A stretch of DNA of 64,000 nucleotides, taken from positions 1 to 64,000 of the forward strand of contig JASAOO010003453.1 of assembly GCA_030849075.1 (NCBI GenBank). Direction: 5' to 3'. A program made the position numbers and the translations under genes. The notes below the pieces were generated by a model, which was given only the letters and a program-made list of their open reading frames with translations, did not search any database and had not been told where the DNA came from. Shown here in pieces: positions 40,406 through 50,102 of this stretch; within the stretch, counting starts at the first letter, position 1, and each line of letters starts with the position of its first letter. The stretch is from Zelonia costaricensis (taxonomy: Eukaryota; Euglenozoa; Kinetoplastea; Trypanosomatida; Trypanosomatidae).

Positions 40406-41698
40406 ATGTTCTCCGGTACCACCAGCGGGACGCTGTCGTCTTCATCGCACCTTTTCACAGCGACGTGGGAGAGCGCGTTGCTGCACTTTCGGCGCGGGCT
40501 GCTGGAGTGCGGCTCGCCACTGGAGGTCGAGCACTCGCAGCGGCTCGGTCTCTTGTTCTCCCGCAATGTCGGCGCAACTGCCGAGCTGAAGCAGTGGGCA
40601 TCGCTTTTCGACGCAGAAGACGTCCCCTCAACGGCGCTTCTTCTCAAAGCCCTTGTCAACCACAATCAGTGGCACACTGCCATAAAACTGTTCGAGCTTA
40701 ACAAGGACCGGCCTTTTGCGCCCGAGCTCGCAGAAGTGTTTGGTCAAGGTCTCGTCGGCCGTGGTCTGTGGCAACAAACACTACAGCTGGCGAGTCTCCT
40801 CACAGAGCGGCCGCTGGACACCAACTCAGCGAGGACCTCCACCGAGCTGCAAATCTCAAAGAGCGCGCTGAGCAGCACCGAAAGCTCTGACGACTCGCAG
40901 CAAATGGCAGAAAACCCGGCGTTTTTGCCGGCGGAGGAGCGAACGACGTACTGCGGCTTTGTTTCCGCGGTCGCTCGAGCGTTCCCTTTGCGGCATCAGT
41001 GGAAAGAAGCTGTGGACTGCGTGCGTAGCTTGCAAAAGGTGGTGGACGCGGGAACAAAAAAGCGTCTTGTCGAGTACGAGGTGGCACGGCTGGTACACGA
41101 CGGGGAGAGGTACAACGAGGTCATCGAGAGAAGCCAGCACGAGCGGTGCTTTCGAGCCTCACCGTCGCTCCAGCGCTCGCTGCTGCGGTGCGCAATTACT
41201 GCAGGTCAGCACAACCTCGTTTTGGACTGCCTGGAGCTGCTCAACACTTTGGGGTCCGCGACAACGTCGGTGAGGTTATTCGAGTCGGCGTGCACTTTCC
41301 TCCTCTCTTCCGAAGACACTTGGAGCAAGTCAGCGCTTCTCCGCTTTGAATCGCTAGTTTGTTTGCAAGGGGCTCTTGTGCAGGACCGCGGTTTGCAAAA
41401 ACTAATCTGCGTTTTCTGCGCGGACTACAATCTGAAATTACCGGTATTTCTCTCCGCGCAGCAGACGCAAAAGGGCGCAACCGGTGAGTTGACGGACACC
41501 GCAGCGGCAACCAGCATCACGAACCTGGATCGACTGGCCAGCGCTCTTGCTGCGCAGAGCCGGTGGAAAGAGGCGCTTCAGGTCGCCGAGCGCATCCGCG
41601 CCTCTGTGGCGCTTGACGACAACGAATGCGTCATTCTCGACATGCTGCACGCTAGCGCGCACTCTTGGGAGAGAACGCTGCAGTTTTTCACTCCCTGA
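40406..41698 (+). CDS. Hypothetical helical-repeat protein (430 residues)
   Basis: First gene right of the strand switch. I do not recognise a family. The sequence alternates hydrophobic and polar residues as in helical hairpin repeats (TALLLKALVNHNQWHTAIKLFEL, LWQQTLQLASLL, LVLDCLELLNTLGS, ALAAQSRWKEALQVAERI). The last pieces resemble the pentatricopeptide or TPR style of trypanosomatid mitochondrial RNA-binding proteins (a residue pair W-x-x-A-L/I recurs: WHTAIKLF, WKEAVDCV, WKEALQVA). The start ATG at 40406-40408 is followed by a Ser/Thr-rich segment that could be a targeting peptide. Codon use is somewhat less GC-biased than neighbours. A PPR-like organellar role is a guess. Confidence 0.75.
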   Translation: MFSGTTSGTLSSSSHLFTATWESALLHFRRGLLECGSPLEVEHSQRLGLLFSRNVGATAELKQWASLFDAEDVPSTALLLKALVNHNQWHTAIKLFELNKDRPFAPELAEVFGQGLVGRGLWQQTLQLASLLTERPLDTNSARTSTELQISKSALSSTESSDDSQQMAENPAFLPAEERTTYCGFVSAVARAFPLRHQWKEAVDCVRSLQKVVDAGTKKRLVEYEVARLVHDGERYNEVIERSQHERCFRASPSLQRSLLRCAITAGQHNLVLDCLELLNTLGSATTSVRLFESACTFLLSSEDTWSKSALLRFESLVCLQGALVQDRGLQKLICVFCADYNLKLPVFLSAQQTQKGATGELTDTAAATSITNLDRLASALAAQSRWKEALQVAERIRASVALDDNECVILDMLHASAHSWERTLQFFTP

Positions 41699-42371
41699 GG
41701 CTGCCCTCGGACGCCGGCTCTTTTCTTCTCCGATTGCGTCTTCTCCGCATTTTTGTCGGTGAATTGTAGAGGAAACTGAAGGAAAGACACCGCTACTTCA
41801 TTTGAAGAATGCAACGCTAACAGCGGATCTTTATCTCACTGCATGCCTCTGCTGGAGCGGCCCTCACACACATGCACAGAGACACACAAAAAAAGATGGA
41901 GGCAGACACACGACGTGGGTTTCTTCTTGCGCAAGCTCGGCCCCGACGCTTTAAAGGAAACGTCGCTAGATCGCAAGAGTGGCTCGGCAGGCCGCCGTCC
42001 CTGGACGCCGCGAGCGCATTTTACTAGGCCTCTCCGCTACCTCGGTGAGGTCGCGAAGTCCCAGCTGTTTTGCTTTTCGTGAAAGAGTCGGGCTGATGCG
42101 CCCTCTGGTGCTTACTTCTGTCTCGCGTCAACTTTTCTGTTTGCCAAATTCCTCATTTTGTGCGGCCCTCCATTTCACGGCGTGGAAGAATACTCGCGAC
42201 AGTGCCGTTAGCGCCTCATAAACAGGTCTCTCAACTCTTCGCGTTGGAAATCTTAAAGAAGCTGTCATCGCCAGCTACGAAAAGACCACACGAGTCCGCG
42301 GCACATCACTGCAAACGAAAAAGAGAAGAACTCAGCATCACATCACTTTCCGTCACCCTCTTTTCAGCACA
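41699..42371 (+). other. Intergenic spacer, no supported gene
   Basis: Contains 3' UTR of the preceding gene and ends in a clear polypyrimidine tract-AG (42346-42367) ahead of the next start. Nothing else recognised. Confidence 0.55.
42346..42367 (+). promoter_or_regulatory. Trans-splice acceptor candidate with very short leader
   Basis: A tract (CTTTCCGTCACCCTCTTTTCAG) ends with AG at 42366-42367, only four bases before the ATG at 42372. Alternative AGs upstream (for example near 42333) would give a longer leader. Confidence 0.55.
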
Positions 42372-42752
42372 ATGTCGCGGAGTCTCATCGTGAACATGTC
42401 CTTCAACTGCCCCGAGGTGCAGATCCTCGGACCGGTGCAGGAGAGCACGATCGAGCGCCTGAACGAGGTGCTTCCGGGGTCGACGACGTCCACGCGCAGC
42501 ATTCGCAGCAGCCAGCCGAAGTTTGAGTATCTCTCGAACCCCGACCACTGGAAGATCAAGCTGGATGGCCAGTTCTGCGACTCGGAGGGTGTCTCGCGTC
42601 TGATGGTGCTGCTGCTGGACGCGCTCGAGGAGGAGGGCGGTTGGACGCTGGTGTCGTCGCAGGCCTCGAGCGCTCGCAACGCTGGCGCGCTCCAGCAGGA
42701 CTTTGTGGAGAACTACAGGCTGTTCTTCTCCAAGTACGAGGACGACGAGTAG
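42372..42752 (+). CDS. Hypothetical conserved-type small protein (126 residues)
   Basis: No family recognised. A compact, soluble, acidic protein. Aromatic/hydrophobic landmarks are KFEYLSNPDHWKIKLDGQFC (40s-60s), LMVLLLDALEEEGGWTLV (around 77-94) and FVENYRLFFSKYEDDE at the C-terminus. The pattern of a helix L-x-x-L-L-D-x-L followed by G-G-W-x-L is seen in small trypanosomatid proteins of unknown role, but I cannot name one. GC-rich third positions and the clean splice acceptor just upstream support that it is real. It lies between the helical-repeat protein and IFT57 in the same direction. Confidence 0.8.
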   Translation: MSRSLIVNMSFNCPEVQILGPVQESTIERLNEVLPGSTTSTRSIRSSQPKFEYLSNPDHWKIKLDGQFCDSEGVSRLMVLLLDALEEEGGWTLVSSQASSARNAGALQQDFVENYRLFFSKYEDDE

Positions 42753-43549
42753 GTGCGGACCACGGAAGTGTTACTGGTCTTCTCTCTCAGGTTTTTTTTT
42801 GATCTACGCTGTTGATGTTTTTCTTTCTTTTTTTTTTTTGCTCCCGGCACGCATCGGCGGCTGCGGCGTAACGGCGCGGCTGACGGAACACCCGCGGTTC
42901 TGCTTCTCTAGCCTCGTTTCTAGGGGGGTGGACCGAATGACGGCGAAAACGTCGTTTTTCTGCCCTTTCCCACCGAGTTCACGTAGCCTCGCCATCTCAA
43001 ATGTATACTAGTTTCTGTCCACGTGCACCTTTCGGAAAGCAAACGGATGTCATGAGAAAAACAATCACAACAGAAAAAAGAAGAGAAGAGCAGATCTTCT
43101 GTGCACACAAGCGCTTCTACGTGAGCTCGCGCTGGGCAGATATGCGCTTCAGCTCTCAAAAGGAAAAAAAACGAGTACTGTTGGTTTTTCCTATTTGTGC
43201 ACTGTGGTGAAAGCGATCTGCTGCTCCTGCACGTGCTCAAAGGCAATACGAGAATGCGTGATTGTGGGCATAGTGGATTGCCAACGACGCGCTTGCATTT
43301 TGCAGTTTCCCACGGAGCGCGTGGCGCGTCCACTCTTCAGCAAGAGGAAAAACAGCAGCAGCTCGTTGCACGCCGAGCAGAGATTCCTGCACTGAGAACT
43401 TGACGCACGGTGCTTGGCATGTTGTCTCGGCAATTTCTCTCACTTTTCGTTTCCTCACTCTCCTTCTCGTATGCGCCGTCGGTTCTGGCGAGTTGCGCAC
43501 TTCCGACTGCTCCTTGTCAAGTGATTTATCTTGCCGTTTACTCTCATCG
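42753..43549 (+). other. Intergenic spacer, no supported gene
   Basis: T-runs at 42791-42798 and 42829-42839 and a C/T-rich stretch at 43430-43470 precede IFT57 and likely carry its splice signals (candidate AG at about 43520). The rest is 3' UTR. Confidence 0.55.
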
Positions 43550-44803
43550 ATGTCGGACGAGGCTGCGGCGCCAAAGAAGCCGGCCGCTGATGTCGCGAGC
43601 GCGCCGACCAGCGGGCTGGGTGTCGACGACAGCACGATGGCGGACATCATCGACAAGCTTAGGATGCTCAACTACGAAACTAGTTTCTGCCGCAGCGTCA
43701 GGCCGCCCTTCAGCCCGCTAAACCCGTTCTACTTCTCGGGCCCGTCGTCGATTGACAACCCCAACGCACAGTTTTACTACTTCACTTCGCTGTGCGCGTG
43801 GTTGATGAAGTTGTGCGGCCATCAGTTCAGCGCGCCTGGCCAGTTCGATGACCCAAACGCCTCTTCGACGACCATTCTTGCCGAGCTTCGCGCCATGAAC
43901 GTTGCCATTCCCAACATCGCACCCACTCGTCTGAAGCAAGGCAGCGGCGAAGCCGTACTCGCGGTGCTGTCCGCGCTGGTCAACGCAGCACTTTCCAGCT
44001 CTGGCTACAACGTGGAGCCAATCGATTACCGGCAGGTGGACCGGTACGATGAACTGGCCGCTGTGGCGGACGCAGAGGACGAACAGAACGAAGACGAGAT
44101 TGAAGACAACGTCGTTATCGACAGCGATGACGATGACGAGGTTTACATTAGGGCGGTGAGCGGCGGCCGCAACACCAAGAGCGACGCCGACCGGCCGCCG
44201 ACACCGAAGGTGGATGTCGAGGAGTGGAAGATGGAGGTCGAGCGAGTCGCCCCGCTCTTGCAGGTGCGCCAGTCTTCGCTGGACGACTGGCGCTCGCGGA
44301 TCGAAAGCGCAACGGTGCTGCTGAAGGCTGTCGAGACCATGTACCCCGACGTGAAGCAGATGCTGGAACGCCTTGCCGGGGACATGGACAAGTCGCGCGA
44401 CCGCATCCAGAAGCGTGAGCAGACACTCGCGCAGCAGTTCTCCGACCAGGTGGAGGACTACCGCGTGAAGCTGCGCGAACTGAACACGTCTCGCGACGCA
44501 GCCAACGTCGCGCAGCAGAGTGTGCAGCAGATGACAGTGGAGCTAAACCAGGTGAGCGAGCTGCTCGACCAGACGAAGCGCGACATTGCCGAGCGGCAGG
44601 CAAAGATCTCTGACACGACACCGCTGATCCAGGTCAAGGAGGCGGTTGTGAAGGTGCAGGCCGAGATCAAGCTTATGTCGTTGCGTATTGGTATTTTGCA
44701 GAATGGTGTGCTGCAGCACGTGATGAAGCAGACAAAAGCCCGCCGCGAGGGCCCACCAGCTGGAGGGGCGGAAATGTACAGTGCTGGCGGCATGTTTTCC
44801 TAG
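43550..44803 (+). CDS. IFT57: IFT57 (HIPPI-type) intraflagellar transport protein (417 residues)
   Basis: A component of the peripheral IFT-B (IFT-B2) complex, needed for building the flagellum. The N-terminal calponin-homology-like domain has the family landmarks IIDKLRMLNYETSFC, PFYFSGPSS and NAQFYYFTSLCAWLMKLCG, followed by the conserved helices ending with the acidic linker (EDEQNEDEIEDN). The C-terminal half is coiled coil (RQSSLDDWRSRIESATVLL through IQVKEAVVKVQAEIKLM), where IFT57 pairs with IFT20. Overall length matches family members (~400-430). The ATG at 43550 is chosen over further upstream in-frame codons, which encode a hydrophobic segment of leader with splice-signal character. 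Identification is strong. Confidence 0.92.
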   Translation: MSDEAAAPKKPAADVASAPTSGLGVDDSTMADIIDKLRMLNYETSFCRSVRPPFSPLNPFYFSGPSSIDNPNAQFYYFTSLCAWLMKLCGHQFSAPGQFDDPNASSTTILAELRAMNVAIPNIAPTRLKQGSGEAVLAVLSALVNAALSSSGYNVEPIDYRQVDRYDELAAVADAEDEQNEDEIEDNVVIDSDDDDEVYIRAVSGGRNTKSDADRPPTPKVDVEEWKMEVERVAPLLQVRQSSLDDWRSRIESATVLLKAVETMYPDVKQMLERLAGDMDKSRDRIQKREQTLAQQFSDQVEDYRVKLRELNTSRDAANVAQQSVQQMTVELNQVSELLDQTKRDIAERQAKISDTTPLIQVKEAVVKVQAEIKLMSLRIGILQNGVLQHVMKQTKARREGPPAGGAEMYSAGGMFS

Positions 44804-45953
44804 ACTACCAGGCAACTCACACCCCAGAGGCACGCGAAGTTGACTTTGGGCAGCGAGCAAACGGCGACAAAAAAAAAAGCAAGAGACACAGCTCCGTTTT
44901 TTTCTTTCTTCTTTTGCCAGCGCACCACGGATAACGACAGTGCTATCTGCACGACTAGCGAAGCAGAAGAAAAAAGCTGCACGCCTCTCCTTTTTTTTTG
45001 TTTCTTTGGCACCTCGCTCTGCTCAGCTGCACGCTTTTCCCCCATGCTTGAAAGCACGAGCCCGAAGATACCTTGGGTCACCGTTCTACGGAGGTACATC
45101 AGTGTTGTTCGTGCCTGCCGTCACTTCTTTTCTGTGTTCCGTTCTTTGGCGCTGATGTATGATCCTTCTTTTGTTTTCCCGGCTTGCTGCAATCACGCGC
45201 AATGCACAAAGATGTGGCTAGAGCTCCCGGTTTTTTTCCCTCACTTTGCCACGGCGCACACGTTTTACGCGCAGGAAAGGCTCACCGCCTCGCATGAGAA
45301 AGAGGAAAGGTTGCCATTCTTCTCCGACCCTTGTGCCCGCGGGAATTGCTCTGCGAGCCCAAGCCGCAGTGTGAAGCAGCAACAGTGAAACGAAAAAAGG
45401 AAGACTCGTTGATGGGTGCAGTCAGGAGCAACATGAAATGAACCGCAGCGCTCGCGTGTGCGCACTCGGCGCGCTTCGGCGCAGGTGCTGCAGGGTTAGA
45501 AGGATGAACTGTGTAGGGTGAGGGACAGGTGTGCGTCTCATTTGTGCTACACTAAAAGAACAAGCGGTGACGTCATGCGTTGTGCACGGCGCACAACGCG
45601 ATAGCTCGCCCACTCTTGTGCTTCTCTAGCTGCCTTCCTTGGGTAGAGGATGCGCTATCCATGAATCATGAGCTTGCTCACACCTTTCCACTTCTTTCTC
45701 GATCGCGGACGCGAGCGCTCTCCACTTTGCTAAATAAACTGGGCTCGACTGCTCCGACTTCACGAGACACACTCTGCACAGCACACCCCCACGCCGCGCC
45801 CGCCCCTCCCTCCCCTTTAAAAAGGCAGGGTGTGCTTTTTCTGCCTCCGCAGCAGTGTCTCGCTCTGGCCCTGTCGGCGCAGCTGCCACGCCACGCGTTG
45901 TGAAGGCACCATCACACGCTGGGTCTTTTCCACATCGCTGTCGGAAGGTGTCC
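44804..45953 (+). other. Intergenic spacer, no supported gene
   Basis: Holds A- and T-runs (44870-44878, 44990-44999), C-rich blocks at 45785-45820 and a splice acceptor for the next gene at 45836-45852. No gene recognised. Confidence 0.55.
45836..45852 (+). promoter_or_regulatory. Trans-splice acceptor of the coiled-coil gene
   Basis: TTTTTCTGCCTCCGCAG ends at 45852. The AUG used is then 45954, about 100 bases downstream. Confidence 0.65.
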
Positions 45954-47471
45954 ATGGAGTCTCACATCACGCACTTGCAGGACGAGGCGACTTCGCTTCG
46001 TGTGCAGGTCTCGACGCTTCGCGAGGTCCTCGAAACAGAGCTGGAGCGTATGCACGAAGCGGTGCAGCGCCAGCTAGCCGACGCCACTAGCGCTTTTTCT
46101 GCGCGTGAGGCGGCGTCGACATCGCGCCTTGATCGGCTGGAAGAGGAGATCCGCCGTCTCACGCGGGCCTGTGAGCAAGCAATCCGCGCCGAGGAGCTGC
46201 TCGACGCGGCAGATGAAGGGGCGCGAGGGGCATCTACCGAGGCCGCACGGGCACTCAGCATGCGCCTTGCGCGCCCTGGAACGAGAGTGCTTCCGATCCA
46301 AAACTCGCACGCGACAGAGCGCGCCGTATCCAGCGGTTTCAGTGACAGCGTTGACATGAGCCGCCTGCTTCCGCGCATTGAACGTGTGTTCGATTTTTAC
46401 ACGCTGGCCCACGTGACGGACGCGGAGCTGCTCCAGCCGGAGATGCGACTGCATCAGTTTACGGCGATGGTGCGCGACAGCGGGCTGGGGCGGTGTGGAC
46501 GAACGTTGCCACCAGAGCTGCTCTGGATGGCGGTCCTGCGTGACTTGCCCTCCAGCAACACTGGCACCAGCAGCCGCAACCGCAACGGCGAGCGGCGTCT
46601 CGGCAGCACACTGCTGCTGCCGCGCGTTTTCGATGGTGACGGAGGTGCGACGACTTCCTGTGGAGGAGACGAAACAAAGCGTGGCGGCCCTTTTTCACGA
46701 GAGCGCCAACGCTCCATCACAAAAACGCAGTTTCTTCGCGCGCTCTACGTCGTCTTCCGTGCTACAACGACGGGCGCGCGCGAGGCCGCCGTCGCGACAG
46801 ACGCGTTCTGTGTCTTTCTGTCCCACGACTTTCTCCCATCTGTTGAGCACCGCATCCAGCGACGCCAAGCCTCACAGTTGTCGCTGTTGAACTCCTCTGG
46901 TGCGCACCGTGACGCTCACTCGCCTGCCCTCTTGTCTGCCCCGCCGGAGGACACTTCTGCGATGACAGGACTTTCGCGAGCAGCCTCAGACTCGCCCGCG
47001 GCGCCGCCCTTGGCGAGTGTTGTTGCCGAGTACAAGGCGGATGCCGCGGCGCAGGCAGTTCTCCAGCAGTTTGCCGTGCAGCTGCGGCGCTGCTTTCGTG
47101 ACGCGACGCGTTGCCCGCTCACTCGCCGCACCGAGGACGCTCGCATGGGCGTCGACGCGTTCGTTGACGTCGCCCGGCGGCACCAGCTGCTGCCGCTCGT
47201 GTCGCGGGTGCAGCTGCGCGACATTTTCACCTTTTGCCTCACTGTGGCAGACGCGCCGGTGATGCGTGCGGGCGGCGCTGCGGCGAAGCCCGCCGCGCTC
47301 GAGGCACTGCCCACAGCACGCGTCGGCATCTCGTTCGCTGTTTTCGCTTCCGCAGCGGTCTTCTGCCTGGCTGACGTCATCTACGGCGCAAGCCCACCAC
47401 TTCGCGCGCAGTTTCCGTCACCGAGCGCGAGGTTGACAAAGCTGCTGGTCAAGATGCTCGTGCTCGTGTGA
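45954..47471 (+). CDS. Coiled-coil protein with helical C-terminal domain (505 residues)
   Basis: Starts MESHITHLQDEATSLRVQVS, with a coiled coil for the first ~110 residues (LREVLETELERMHEAVQRQL, RLDRLEEEIRRLTRACEQ). A conserved-looking domain follows, IERVFDFYTLAHV, then LLQPEMRLHQFTAMVRDSGL, a serine/glycine-rich break, then ITKTQFLRALYVVFRATTTG and DAFCVFLSHDFLP. These pairs of helices look like degenerate EF-hands or an armadillo-type set, but no calcium loop is intact. The protein ends with ARLTKLLVKMLVLV. I cannot name the family. Its neighbours (IFT57 and an EF-hand protein) hint at a flagellar role but co-orientation in these genomes is not evidence of shared function. The ATG at 45954 is the first in frame; upstream codons are GTG only. 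Confidence 0.75.
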   Translation: MESHITHLQDEATSLRVQVSTLREVLETELERMHEAVQRQLADATSAFSAREAASTSRLDRLEEEIRRLTRACEQAIRAEELLDAADEGARGASTEAARALSMRLARPGTRVLPIQNSHATERAVSSGFSDSVDMSRLLPRIERVFDFYTLAHVTDAELLQPEMRLHQFTAMVRDSGLGRCGRTLPPELLWMAVLRDLPSSNTGTSSRNRNGERRLGSTLLLPRVFDGDGGATTSCGGDETKRGGPFSRERQRSITKTQFLRALYVVFRATTTGAREAAVATDAFCVFLSHDFLPSVEHRIQRRQASQLSLLNSSGAHRDAHSPALLSAPPEDTSAMTGLSRAASDSPAAPPLASVVAEYKADAAAQAVLQQFAVQLRRCFRDATRCPLTRRTEDARMGVDAFVDVARRHQLLPLVSRVQLRDIFTFCLTVADAPVMRAGGAAAKPAALEALPTARVGISFAVFASAAVFCLADVIYGASPPLRAQFPSPSARLTKLLVKMLVLV

Positions 47472-47798
47472 AGATGACCGTGCTCAAGCACAGGCGACTC
47501 TGGGGGCGGCAGAGGTGCTTTCACCGTTTTCGCGTCTCTTTTGAATGGAATGCCGTTGGTGAGAGGATGCAAGCTCTTTTATGCGGTAGAACACCGCATT
47601 CGTCCGTACATGTCCTTTTTTTCCTTGCTAGATCGTGCAGACGGCGCGAAAGCCGGAGTGCCGCCACTGCGCAACATAACACAAGAAGCCTAACGCTGCC
47701 GTTGCGGCGGCGTGCTGGAATCGTGGCACTTCGACGCGTAACGGCGATGGAGATGCCACTCGCAGGTGCCATTCAAAACCCCCTTTTTGTTGGATACG

Positions 47799-47868
47799 GT
47801 GTGTGTGTGTGTGTGTGTGTGTGTGCAGGATGCACTCGCGCGATGAAACACGCACACACACGCGCACC
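47799..47868 (+). repeat. GT tract with nearby AC arm
   Basis: GT repeated about 13 times at 47799-47825 and an AC-rich arm at 47846-47868 can form a hairpin with a ~20-base loop. Confidence 0.7.
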
Positions 47869-48020
47869 CGGGCCACGCTCCGTATGTGACTAACACCTCG
47901 CGGTGTACTGTATCCTGCCTTCGCTCTTCGGTTCTGCTTGTGCGGCCCCCCCCCCCCCCCGCGCTCCGTCACTCCTTTCGCACACCAGAAGAGGAGTCCA
48001 TTCAGCGCGTGTCGCCAATC

Positions 48021-48049
48021 CTCACCTTTCCCTGCTCTTCCCTCAACAG
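48021..48049 (+). promoter_or_regulatory. Trans-splice acceptor of the EF-hand gene
   Basis: Pyrimidine tract ending in AG at 48048-48049, 67 bases ahead of the ATG at 48117. Confidence 0.7.
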
Positions 48050-48116
48050 GCCGTGCCAGCGGGAGCTTTTCCCTGTGCCTCGCTGTGGGCGCCACCAGGC
48101 AACTGAAGCGCACCGC

Positions 48117-48950
48117 ATGCCCGCCCCGACAGAGGCCGGCACCGCCACGGCGCGGTCCTCGATTGCGCGGAGGTCGATGACCAAGAGGCGCGACGCAAGT
48201 CGCCAGCGCGCCCGCGTGCCCGAGGCGGAGGTGCTGCCCGAGGCGGTCGCCTACCTTGGTGGGAAGCAGCGCGCAGCGAACCGGCGCGCCAAGTGCTGTA
48301 GCCGCTTTGACGAGCTCGCGCAGCTGATCTGCAGCGCGCGAACCGCAGCGCCGGCGCGGAACTCGTTCTCGCCCCTCTTACAGCCCACCAGCGGCTTTGC
48401 TGCCGCGGCGCCCCCATCGGAGCGCTACGCGTTCCCGACCCTGCAGGTTGGCTACCTGGCCCGGGCGTTGGGCCTGAACGTCTCTAACCAGCAGGTGGCC
48501 GCTGTGGTGGAGCTTGTGGAGAGCGACGGCCCCTCCACCGGCTTTGTGGACTCGCGGCTGCTGCGACTCGTACTCGTGGACGCGATGATGACCGGTACGC
48601 TTGGCGGGCCGACACTGCGCTCGAGCGCGGCTGCTGGCGGTCCTGCGCCTGCGGTCGACGGCGAAAGCGTTGAGGCCGAGGAGGAGGCTACCCTCTCGGA
48701 GGCCAGGCTGGAGAGCTTTGTGCCGTCGCTCTGCGTGCGCGATGACGAGGCGACCCTGCTGCGCGCCTTCTCGGCGCTGGACAAGGACCAGCGGGGGTTT
48801 CTGGAGCGAGAGCATGTTCGCTTCTTTATGACCGAGGGCGACGACGCGCTGTCTGTCGAGGAGGCGGAGGAGATGTGGATGGCGATGCGTGACCCTACCA
48901 CAAACCGGGCATACTACATCGACTTTGCGGAGGTGCTTGCTCGCGAGTGA
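48117..48950 (+). CDS. EF-hand protein resembling dynein regulatory complex subunit DRC8 (277 residues)
   Basis: The C-terminal ~70 residues hold an EF-hand pair: LLRAFSALDKDQRGFLEREHVRFFM (calcium loop with D-x-D-x-x-G-x-L-x-x-E, here DKDQRGFLERE) and then a second, degenerate one, EEAEEMWMAMRDPTTNRAYYIDFAEVL. The G-x-L, T-E-G and Y-Y-x-D-F features resemble EFCAB2/DRC8, which helps bind the nexin-dynein regulatory complex to doublet microtubules. The first hundred residues are Arg/Ala-rich (basic, MTKRRDASRQRARV) and the middle contains a helical segment (FPTLQVGYLARALGLNVS) that may be a degraded first EF pair. The ATG at 48117 is the first after the acceptor at 48049. EF-hand is certain, DRC8 assignment is tentative; a calmodulin-like or other flagellar EF protein is the alternative. 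Confidence 0.8.
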   Translation: MPAPTEAGTATARSSIARRSMTKRRDASRQRARVPEAEVLPEAVAYLGGKQRAANRRAKCCSRFDELAQLICSARTAAPARNSFSPLLQPTSGFAAAAPPSERYAFPTLQVGYLARALGLNVSNQQVAAVVELVESDGPSTGFVDSRLLRLVLVDAMMTGTLGGPTLRSSAAAGGPAPAVDGESVEAEEEATLSEARLESFVPSLCVRDDEATLLRAFSALDKDQRGFLEREHVRFFMTEGDDALSVEEAEEMWMAMRDPTTNRAYYIDFAEVLARE

Positions 48951-50102
48951 CAGCGGCGTCTCACACGGGACGCAGCGCATCCTCACTGGTGGCCATGCGT
49001 GCGAGTTGAGGGGCGCCGACCACTGAAGTCACCACGCTGGTGTTGCTTCTTGTTTTGCCGTCATCGGCTGCTGCATTTCCGCAATCATACTCCGCGCTTT
49101 CCGCGACGCTGCTCATGTGCTCGACATCGCCCGCAGGTTCGAGGTGCGCGGCCACTTTGCTTTCTCTGCTGCGTGCCGTCAGTGCTTGTCGCGGTGGGAG
49201 ATGGGAAGCCCGGCAGATCGCAAGTGGGTCGCACCGGCACCCCACTTCCCCTCTGTCCCGCACCACGCTCCGACCCCCTTTTCTTTGCGGTCGAAACCTC
49301 TTCCGGCGCGGGATTGCGCGCGTTCGCGGAGGCGGACGCGGACGTGACCCCCCCCCTCCCCGCCCTGTGATGTACAGTGTACGCTTACCAAAAAAAGTGG
49401 ACACAAAGAGAACTGCTAGGTCGCCTCATAGAGTGTGACTTCTCACTCGCATTTCGCACGCTTCACCGACCTCGCATTCACAGAACTCCCCTCCTACTTG
49501 GTTGGGCCGAAGAAGAGGGTGAGGGAGCACCAGCAGATCACACGACTGCGGTCGCCGTTTCCGTTGCGCATCAACTCTCTTCTTGGCTCCTGTTCCTCCT
49601 CCCGCGCTTCCCATTCCCTGAATGTCCTTATCCCGACAACCTCCTCCTCCTCCTCTTCGTACGGCACAGCCCGCTCCGGTGCCCATACCCACGCACACGC
49701 GCACCCGAAGCGTGTGTACGCCCATACACACATACACACACACACACACACACACAAACGCAGGAACCGAAAACCCCCTACGTATAGAACACCGTGTACC
49801 TCTTAGTTGAGCCCTTATCAAGTTCGTGACCCCCACGCAACTTCTGATAGACCCCTCTCTTCTCGTCCCCGTGCCGTGACTTCTTCCCCCCCCTCCTGCG
49901 GCGCACAACCGGCTTTCCTCCCCCCTCCGCGACGTGAAGGGTTTCATCGCGAAATCTTGCCCTGCATCTTACGTCCTCCCGTGCGCCCATTTGCTTTGTC
50001 CCCCCCTCCCTCCCCGCCCCTCCCCTCCCTTCCATTCACACAAGTAAAAGGAGCTGGCGAGCTGATTCACCCGAGTCGTAGCGTGTGTGCTGAGACAGCG
50101 AA
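48951..50102 (+). other. Intergenic spacer with AC tract, no supported gene
   Basis: AC-rich stretch near 49727-49756 and dense pyrimidine tracts at 49860-49935 and 50010-50040 ahead of the next gene. No gene recognised. Confidence 0.55.

Larger units (their letters stand above)
47472..48116 (+). other. Intergenic spacer with GT repeat, AC arm and C15 run
   Basis: A GT tract at 47799-47825 faces an AC-rich arm at 47846-47868, and a 15-base C-run lies at 47946-47960. A splice acceptor CCTTTCCCTGCTCTTCCCTCAACAG ends with AG at 48048-48049. No gene recognised. Confidence 0.6.
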
